Positions 7,625 through 11,093 of a stretch of DNA of 11,093 nucleotides are shown one piece after another. The stretch is from assembly GCA_947302895.1 (NCBI GenBank), contig CAMYWU010000023.1:1-11093 (forward strand). The letters run 5' to 3'. Each line of letters starts with the position of its first letter. The first letter of the stretch is position 1. The position numbers and the translations under genes were made by a program. This DNA comes from an uncultured Clostridia bacterium (GTDB taxonomy: Bacteria > Bacillota > Clostridia > Oscillospirales > Acutalibacteraceae). The notes beneath the pieces were generated by a model. The model had not been told where the DNA came from. It worked only from the letters and a program-made list of their open reading frames with translations, and did not search any database.

Positions 7625-8321
7625 TTATCCTTTCTTATGTAAAACATCGTCATCGGGGTTAAACACCTTATATCCCGGGTGTCTGCCCGTAACCTTATAA
7701 TAGCCTCGGAGGTCAATGAGCTTCTGAATATTATCACGGCTGATATCAAAGCTGCCGCCCAGAATAACGGCGTTAATGGTAATCTTTGCCCAGAGCTCAA
7801 GACTTTCCATTCTGTAGAAAGCGGTTATAACATCGCTTCCGACAGCAAGTGCGCCGTGGTTTTCAAGAAGCATAACATCGTGCTCCTCAAGATAGGGCTC
7901 AATTGCATTAGGAACCTCAATTGTTGAGGGTGTTCCGTATGGGGTGAGAGGAACGGAGCCGATAACGGCAACATCCTCGATCATATTATACATATCCATT
8001 GCCTTATGAGCCACGGCAAATCCCGTTGCTCCCGGCGGATGCGCATGAATAACCGAAAAAACATCGGGGCGTTTTTCATAGCAGCGAAGATGCATTTTAA
8101 TCTCGCTTGAAGGTCTGTAGCCCTCGGCAGCATCAAGAACATTGCCCTCCTTATCAAGAATAATCAGTTTATCGGGAGTTATTTTATTCTGGAAATTTTA
8201 TTTTTCTTAAATGCTCAAGCTTAACGCTTACGTTGCCGTCGTTTGCGGCAACCCATCCGAGCTGCCAGGTTTTATGGCAAACATCGCATATTTGCTCTTT
8301 AATTAAATCAATATCCTGCAT
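7625..8321 (-). pseudogene. fucA: L-fuculose-phosphate aldolase, frameshifted (class II aldolase/adducin family)
   Basis: The enzyme normally cleaves L-fuculose-1-phosphate to dihydroxyacetone phosphate and L-lactaldehyde. Reading starts at 8321 (AAGGAG site 8 bases upstream) with 45 residues including WQLGWVAANDGNVSVKL, then a TAA at 8184-8186. The rest continues in another frame from about 8182 (ITPDKL) to the stop at 7625, with YRPSSEIKMH, zinc ligands in VIHAHPP and NHGALAVG. Phosphate-binding GN and SS and the Glu of SSE are present, but split between the two frames. About 34 bases join GNVSVKL to ITPDKL, where relatives have about 48, so the expected TPTG-SK segment is missing and replaced by AT-rich sequence with two ATAAAAT copies. 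The first Met of the second frame (8095) is too late for a working enzyme. This is either a true pseudogene or an assembly error. Confidence 0.8.
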
Positions 8322-8351
8322 ATGTTTTGCTCCTTATATATTTATAGTTAT

Positions 8352-8380
8352 ATGATAACTGTTAGGTATTGATTAGTCAA
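8352..8380 (-). promoter_or_regulatory. Promoter of the fucose operon
   Basis: On the - strand: TTGACT (8380-8375), a 17-base spacer and TATCAT (8357-8352). Transcription would start near 8345, about 24 bases before the fucA ATG at 8321, with AAGGAG at 8335-8330. Box match and spacing are good for the main vegetative sigma factor. Confidence 0.7.
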
Positions 8381-8409
8381 GATAAATTGATATTTATATC
8401 TTTGTCTAA
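8373..8409. promoter_or_regulatory. Candidate operator dyad at the fucose promoter
   Basis: TTAGTCAAGATA (8373-8384) and TATCTTTGTCTAA (8397-8409) are inverted copies differing by one substitution and one extra base, 12 bases apart. The left arm covers the -35 box of the fucose promoter and the right arm lies just upstream. A smaller palindrome, GATAT-TT-ATATC, sits at 8389-8400. The position fits a repressor or activator site for fucose-dependent control. The AT richness leaves a real chance that it is accidental. No regulator gene is in the window. Confidence 0.4.
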
Positions 8410-8442
8410 GCAATTATAAATCGGAGCGCAGCGACCTTAAAA

Positions 8443-8472
8443 CGTGCAACTTGCAACGCCCAACGAGCAACT
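8443..8472. repeat. Degenerate GCAACTT/GCAACG intergenic repeat
   Basis: A short run with recurring CAAC units: GTGCAACTTGCAACG, then CCCAACGAGCAACTT. It lies between the divergent fucA and CmpB-family promoters, outside both. The start of the window (CGTGCAGCTTGCTGC, 2-15) resembles its first half (CGTGCAACTTGCAAC). It may be a remnant of an intergenic repeat; no coding signal is seen. Confidence 0.35.
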
Positions 8473-8497
8473 TAAGCTTAGTTTATACTTTGTTTAT

Positions 8498-8525
8498 TTG
8501 ACTACTGTTGCAAAAAGAATATAAT
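8498..8525 (+). promoter_or_regulatory. Promoter of the CmpB-family membrane protein
   Basis: TTGACT (8498-8503), a 16-base spacer and a perfect TATAAT (8520-8525). Transcription would start near 8532, about 22 bases before the ATG at 8554, with GGAG at 8542-8545. It is divergent from the fucose promoter, with about 120 bases between the two -35 boxes, so the genes need not share control. Confidence 0.75.
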
Positions 8526-8553
8526 GAAAGCGTGAAGAAATGGAGAAAAAGCT

Positions 8554-9213
8554 ATGGAAAAGGCTAAGAAAAAAGAAAAAAATCTGATAAAATTCAATTT
8601 TTATCAGTATATCTGGATATTTATTGCCGGCTGCTATCTCGGATACGGTGTTGAAACAATCTGGTGTTTAATAAAGCACGGCTTTATTGAAAGCAGAAAA
8701 TCCCTTGTTCTCGGGCATCTCAGCGTTGCCTACGGAATGGGAGCGGTTCTTTTAACGCTTATTCTGATATATTTTCAGAAGGCAAAAATATGGAAAATTT
8801 TTGTTATTGCATTTTTAAGCGGAAGCTTTGTTGAATATATCTGCTCACTCGGACAGGAAATAATTTTCGGCTCTGTAGCCTGGGATTACAGCCACCTGCC
8901 GCTTAATATCAACGGAAGAATATGCCTTATCTATTCCGTTTTCTGGGGCATACTCGGAGTTATCTGGGTTAAGCTAGTTATTCCGTTTTTGAATAAATGC
9001 TTTGAAAAAATACATATCCCATTTGAAAAGGTTATTATCTGGGCTTTCATCGCATTCTTTGTTTTCGACGGAGCGCTTTCCGCTGCCGCTGCGCTGAGAA
9101 TGGATGAAAGAAAAACAGACGCAGAACCTTCAAACAGAATTGAAATTTTCCTCGACGAACACTACGACGACAAAACAATGCATAAGATATATGCAAACTC
9201 ACAGGATGTTTAA
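8554..9213 (+). CDS. Putative ABC-transporter type IV (CmpB-family) membrane protein
   Basis: A 219-residue integral membrane protein with a Lys-rich N-terminus and about five transmembrane segments (17-38, 58-75, 82-104, 122-147, 159-181). I recognise the family that Pfam calls ABC_trans_CmpB from the signature LNINGRICLIYSVFWGILG (about 117-135), together with YLGYGVET (28-35) and FVEYICSLGQEIIFG (92-106) containing conserved acidic residues. The family name implies an ABC transporter permease, but no ATPase or binding protein is adjacent, and I know of no proven function for most members. The C-terminal 38 residues are charged and probably cytoplasmic. GGAG 8 bases before ATG 8554 supports this start. 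An earlier out-of-frame ATG at 8540 can be ignored. It is monocistronic with its own promoter and ends at a bidirectional terminator. Confidence 0.8.
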   Translation: MEKAKKKEKNLIKFNFYQYIWIFIAGCYLGYGVETIWCLIKHGFIESRKSLVLGHLSVAYGMGAVLLTLILIYFQKAKIWKIFVIAFLSGSFVEYICSLGQEIIFGSVAWDYSHLPLNINGRICLIYSVFWGILGVIWVKLVIPFLNKCFEKIHIPFEKVIIWAFIAFFVFDGALSAAAALRMDERKTDAEPSNRIEIFLDEHYDDKTMHKIYANSQDV

Positions 9214-9215
9214 AT

Positions 9216-9248
9216 AAAAAGTCCACGGAATTTAATCCGTGGGCTTTT
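9216..9248. terminator. Bidirectional terminator between CmpB-family and VWA genes
   Basis: GTCCACGGA (9221-9229) and TCCGTGGGC (9236-9244) pair over 9 bp (one T-G wobble) around a 6-base loop, flanked by AAAA before and TTTT after. It lies between the + strand stop (9213) and the - strand stop (9252), serving both converging genes. Confidence 0.9.
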
Positions 9249-9251
9249 GTT

Positions 9252-9836
9252 TTACTTGCTTCTCAGTCTGGTTGTTTCTTCCATACAGCAGCAAATCATA
9301 TTTTTGATTCCCCTTGGGCTTGCATCAAAATTATATGCTCTTTCCTGAGGAAGTCCTATTGAATCCGCTGTTTCGGCTGAATCGATATTTGCGCCGAAAA
9401 ACAGGAACTCCCAGCTGTATTTGCTCTGCTGATGCTCAATCATTTCCTTAACCTTTCTTCTTGTGAACTCCTTGCTTGCGTTCTCATATCCATCCGTTGT
9501 TATTATAAAAATAACCTTTTCGGGGCGCTGGCTTTCGGGAGTTCCTGAAAGTCTTGCGCCAACATCAATAATGGTTTTGCCAAGCGCATCATAAAGCGCC
9601 GTCATTCCTCTGACAAAGTATTTTTCGTGGTCGAGATAGGCGTTTTCAATTTTCTCGCCGTTGAAAAGCAGTTCATACTTATCGTCAAACAAAACAGTTG
9701 TTATTCTTGTTTGACCGTCAAAGTTTTTCTGCTCATCAAGATAGGAATTATATGCGCCAATGGTGTCGCCTGTTAAATGCCCCATTGAGCCGGACCTATC
9801 GAGAACATAGATAATTTCAGTTAAACCTTTTTTCAT
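9252..9836 (-). CDS. von Willebrand factor type A domain protein
   Basis: A 194-residue protein that is essentially one VWA domain. The metal-ion-dependent adhesion site is complete: D13-R-S15-G-S17 after a hydrophobic strand (TEIIYVLD), Thr79 in RGMTALYDAL, and Asp115 in FIITTDGYEN. It has no signal peptide or transmembrane segment, so it is probably cytoplasmic, where bacterial VWA proteins typically mediate metal-dependent protein-protein contacts in chaperone, stress or conflict systems. AAAGGA lies about 9 bases before the ATG. It is divergent from the HTH-like gene at 9935 with 98 bases between the starts, and converges on the CmpB-family gene through a shared terminator. A CCC triplet at 182-184 near the C-terminus is unusual for this size. 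The partner is unknown; the neighbouring divergent gene is the best candidate. Confidence 0.9.
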   Translation of the reverse strand: MKKGLTEIIYVLDRSGSMGHLTGDTIGAYNSYLDEQKNFDGQTRITTVLFDDKYELLFNGEKIENAYLDHEKYFVRGMTALYDALGKTIIDVGARLSGTPESQRPEKVIFIITTDGYENASKEFTRRKVKEMIEHQQSKYSWEFLFFGANIDSAETADSIGLPQERAYNFDASPRGIKNMICCCMEETTRLRSK

Positions 9837-9855
9837 TTTTATTCATCCTTTCTTT

Positions 9856-9884
9856 GGGCAACCTTGATTATTGATTGTTTGCCC
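9856..9884. promoter_or_regulatory. Candidate operator between divergent VWA and HTH-like genes
   Basis: Inverted arms GGGCAA (9856-9861) and TTGCCC (9879-9884), 17 bases apart, enclose a tandem TTGATTA/TTGATTG and the -35 box of the + strand promoter. The position between divergent genes suits autoregulation by the HTH-like product, but the 6-base arms are short. Confidence 0.35.
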
Positions 9885-9899
9885 TCGTTATGCTACAAT
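9871..9899 (+). promoter_or_regulatory. Promoter of the HTH-like gene
   Basis: TTGATT (9871-9876), a 17-base spacer and TACAAT (9894-9899) with an extended -10 TG at 9891-9892. Transcription would start near 9906. The ribosome site AAAGGA (9916-9921) lies 13 bases from the ATG at 9935, longer than normal. No other in-frame start lies nearer, so translation may be modest. Confidence 0.6.
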
Positions 9900-9934
9900 C
9901 TTAACAGGATTAACGAAAGGAATGGTCTCTTTCA

Positions 9935-10492
9935 ATGCGACATTTTTCAAAAAAGCTTGATAGCGAATTTTTTGAGGATTTAAAAAGCTATATTGCATCC
10001 TTCACCGATTTGCGCTCCGCTGAACACGAACAGGCTGTTATCGGTGCTTTTGAAGCAATGGATGTATGCTATGAGGCAACAAGACCGCTTGCCTCGATGC
10101 AAGCGCCGAAATTCAGCGTTTTAAAAGAAGAAACCTGCCAAATTGTTATACCCGATAAAAAGCCATCTTTCTGCGAAAATCTGTTTAAGATAATTGATGA
10201 AAGAGGTTTGAAGGACAGCAAGGTATATAAGAATGCGGATATCGACAGAAGGCTGTTTTCAAAAATGCGCAGCGATTTTGACTACCACCCGTCAAAAAAC
10301 ACGGCGATAAGGCTCTGCCTTGCGCTCGGGCTTGATATTGCTCAGACGGAAAACCTGCTTGAAAGCGCAGGCTACTGCCTTTCGCTCAGCGATACATCGG
10401 ATTTGGTTGTTCGCTATTGCATTGAGCATAATACCTATGATATTGTTTCTGTCAATGAAGCAATCGATTATTTTTCCGGTAAACTGATTTAA
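9935..10492 (+). CDS. Small HTH-like domain protein, related to macro-protein C-terminal domain
   Basis: A 185-residue soluble protein with two parts. The N-terminus (1-60) is helical (SEFFEDLKSYIASFTD, then EQAVIGAFEAMDVCYEAT). From about 78 onward lies a helical domain: FCENLFKIIDERGLKDSKVYKNADIDRRLFSKMRS (by position 79-113), YHPSKNTAIRLCLALGLDIAQTENLLESAGY (117-147) and a tail with NTYDIVSVNEAI. From memory, this domain occurs at the C-terminus of clostridial macro-domain (ADP-ribose-binding) proteins and has an XRE-like helix arrangement; here the macro domain is absent. DNA or RNA binding is an inference. It is divergent from the VWA gene, with an inverted repeat between them, which suggests a functional pair. 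It ends about 65 bases before a bidirectional terminator. Confidence 0.75.
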   Translation: MRHFSKKLDSEFFEDLKSYIASFTDLRSAEHEQAVIGAFEAMDVCYEATRPLASMQAPKFSVLKEETCQIVIPDKKPSFCENLFKIIDERGLKDSKVYKNADIDRRLFSKMRSDFDYHPSKNTAIRLCLALGLDIAQTENLLESAGYCLSLSDTSDLVVRYCIEHNTYDIVSVNEAIDYFSGKLI

Positions 10493-10555
10493 TTGCTGTG
10501 CAACATTTTTTCAATCACGCAGGACGTTATGACGAGAGCAAAAACGAAAAAAGTC

Positions 10556-10590
10556 AAAAATCCCACGAACTCGATGTCCGTGGGATTTTT
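10556..10590. terminator. Bidirectional terminator downstream of the HTH-like gene
   Basis: AAAAATCCCACG (10556-10567) pairs with CGTGGGATTTTT (10579-10590), a 12-bp stem with two more inner pairs after one mismatch. A and T tracts flank it, so it can end the + strand HTH-like transcript and the - strand transcript coming from the phospho-sugar mutase side. Confidence 0.88.
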
Positions 10591-10611
10591 CTCTGTTATA
10601 TGACCATTAAA

Positions 10612-10636
10612 GCCGAATATAAATAATCAGTTCGGC
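10612..10636 (-). terminator. Weak hairpin after the micro-protein gene
   Basis: GCCGAA (10612-10617) and TTCGGC (10631-10636) form a 6-bp stem with a 13-base loop. On the - strand it is followed by TTTAAT, a poor T tract. It could be a weak terminator or a 3' stabiliser, with the stronger hairpin at 10556-10590 as backup. Confidence 0.35.
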
Positions 10637-10651
10637 GTGATTATAACCTTT

Positions 10652-10747
10652 TTAATTCATAAGAGCGAAGATGCCTACTGTTATTCCGCTCAGTGCCATA
10701 AGTGCCGCAAGCACTATCGCAGTTACTTTAACCCATCCGTTATACAT
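10652..10747 (-). CDS. 31-residue single-TM micro-protein
   Basis: A short reading frame, MYNGWVKVTAIVLAALMALS, then GITVGIFALMN and TAA. About 22 hydrophobic residues (7-29) form one membrane helix with a small N-terminal polar patch. An AGAGG site lies about 8 bases before the ATG, and the start is 11 bases after the stop of the phospho-sugar mutase gene. This is typical operon spacing with probable coupling. A downstream hairpin and terminator are in place. The good ribosome site, tight spacing and clean TM composition argue for a real gene, but its length allows chance occurrence. No function can be assigned. Confidence 0.6.
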   Translation of the reverse strand: MYNGWVKVTAIVLAALMALSGITVGIFALMN

Positions 10748-10758
10748 AATTCATCCTC

Positions 10759-11093
10759 TTATTTCATAAACTCATCCGCTGCTGCGGTAAGCTTTGCCGC
10801 AATCTCGTTTGCCGCAGCCTTGCTTTCGCCAACAGCTGTAATATATGCCTTAATCTTAGGCTCGGTTCCGCTCGGACGAACAATAACCTTATTGCCCTTT
10901 TCAAGCGCAAAGGCAAGAACGTTCGACTTCGGAAGGTCAATAACCTCCTCGCCGCCTGCGGTGAAGGTTGTTTTGCTTGTTTTATAGTCCGAAACTGCGG
11001 TAACTGCATAGCCTGCAATATTCTTTGGAGGATTAGCTCTGAGGGTATCCATAATGCCTGCCATTTTTTCCATGCCTGCTGCGCCCTCAAAGG
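10759..11093 (-). CDS. Phospho-sugar mutase (phosphoglucomutase/phosphomannomutase family), C-terminal part
   Basis: The last 110 or so residues of an alpha-D-phosphohexomutase; the gene continues past the right edge. These enzymes move a phosphate between C1 and C6 of glucose or mannose phosphate through a phosphoserine, linking glycolysis to sugar-nucleotide and glycogen synthesis. The visible part begins FEGAAGMEKMAGIMDTLR, typical of the end of domain 3, and contains the C-terminal phosphate-binding loop VRPSGTEPKIKAYI, preceded by NVLAFALEKGNKVI. The arrangement resembles the long PgcA-type phospho-sugar mutases (about 560-580 residues) more than GlmM. The active-site serine and metal loop lie outside the window, so substrate preference cannot be judged. 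The stop is 11 bases before the micro-protein ATG on the same strand. Confidence 0.9.
   Translation of the reverse strand, partial: FEGAAGMEKMAGIMDTLRANPPKNIAGYAVTAVSDYKTSKTTFTAGGEEVIDLPKSNVLAFALEKGNKVIVRPSGTEPKIKAYITAVGESKAAANEIAAKLTAAADEFMK

Noticed and set aside
7625..8095. A 156-residue frame starting at Met 8095 as an intact short aldolase
   Set aside because: It lacks the N-terminal third with the GN and SS phosphate-binding residues, and upstream codons in the same frame continue the family sequence. It is the second half of the broken gene.
8140..8152. Strong AAGGAGG followed by ATG inside fucA, as a possible restart site
   Set aside because: The ATG is only 3 bases from the motif and is out of frame with the remaining aldolase sequence.

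Overview
The window looks like a chromosomal segment of an anaerobic Gram-positive member of the Clostridia, probably a gut Oscillospiraceae/Ruminococcaceae-type organism. The evidence is moderate-to-low GC, strong AAAGGAG-type ribosome binding sites, TTGACA/TATAAT-like promoters, short intergenic hairpins, T/E-rich linkers in surface lipoproteins, and protein families typical of that group (clostridial class II aldolase, CmpB-type membrane protein, phospho-sugar mutase). No species can be named from the sequence alone.

Left part (1-5310, + strand): after about 100 bases of tandem small hairpins and a good promoter (127-155) comes a tight four-gene operon. It encodes a membrane protein with a zinc ribbon at each end, a two-TM protein of unknown function, and two large paralogous lipoproteins of 605 and 606 residues. 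The lipoproteins share a helical N-terminal module, a Gly/Ala-rich central segment, a disordered linker and a beta-rich C-terminus. None of the four has a function I recognise; together they look like an undescribed envelope-associated system. A palindromic repeat lies between the lipoprotein genes. A 16-bp bidirectional terminator (5272-5307) separates the operon from the next one.

Middle part (5317-8400, - strand): an L-fucose catabolic operon transcribed as fucA-fucU-fucI (aldolase, mutarotase, isomerase) from a strong promoter with a candidate operator dyad over its -35 box. fucI and fucU look intact. fucA carries a frameshift and has lost the segment that normally holds the TPTG phosphate-binding motif, so it reads as a pseudogene unless the assembly is wrong. 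No fuculokinase, transporter or regulator is present here, so this locus alone cannot complete the pathway.

Right part (8400-11093): a divergent promoter drives a five-TM CmpB-family membrane protein (+). It converges on a von Willebrand factor A protein (-) through a shared bidirectional terminator. The VWA gene is divergent from a small protein (+) with an HTH-like domain that I recall from the C-terminus of clostridial macro-domain proteins. After another bidirectional terminator, the window ends with a 31-residue single-TM peptide (-) directly downstream of the 3' end of a phospho-sugar mutase gene (-), which runs off the right edge.

The best leads are the four-gene zinc-ribbon/lipoprotein operon, the broken fucA, the VWA/HTH-like pair, the dispersed GTAGGGG palindromes and the unannotated micro-protein.
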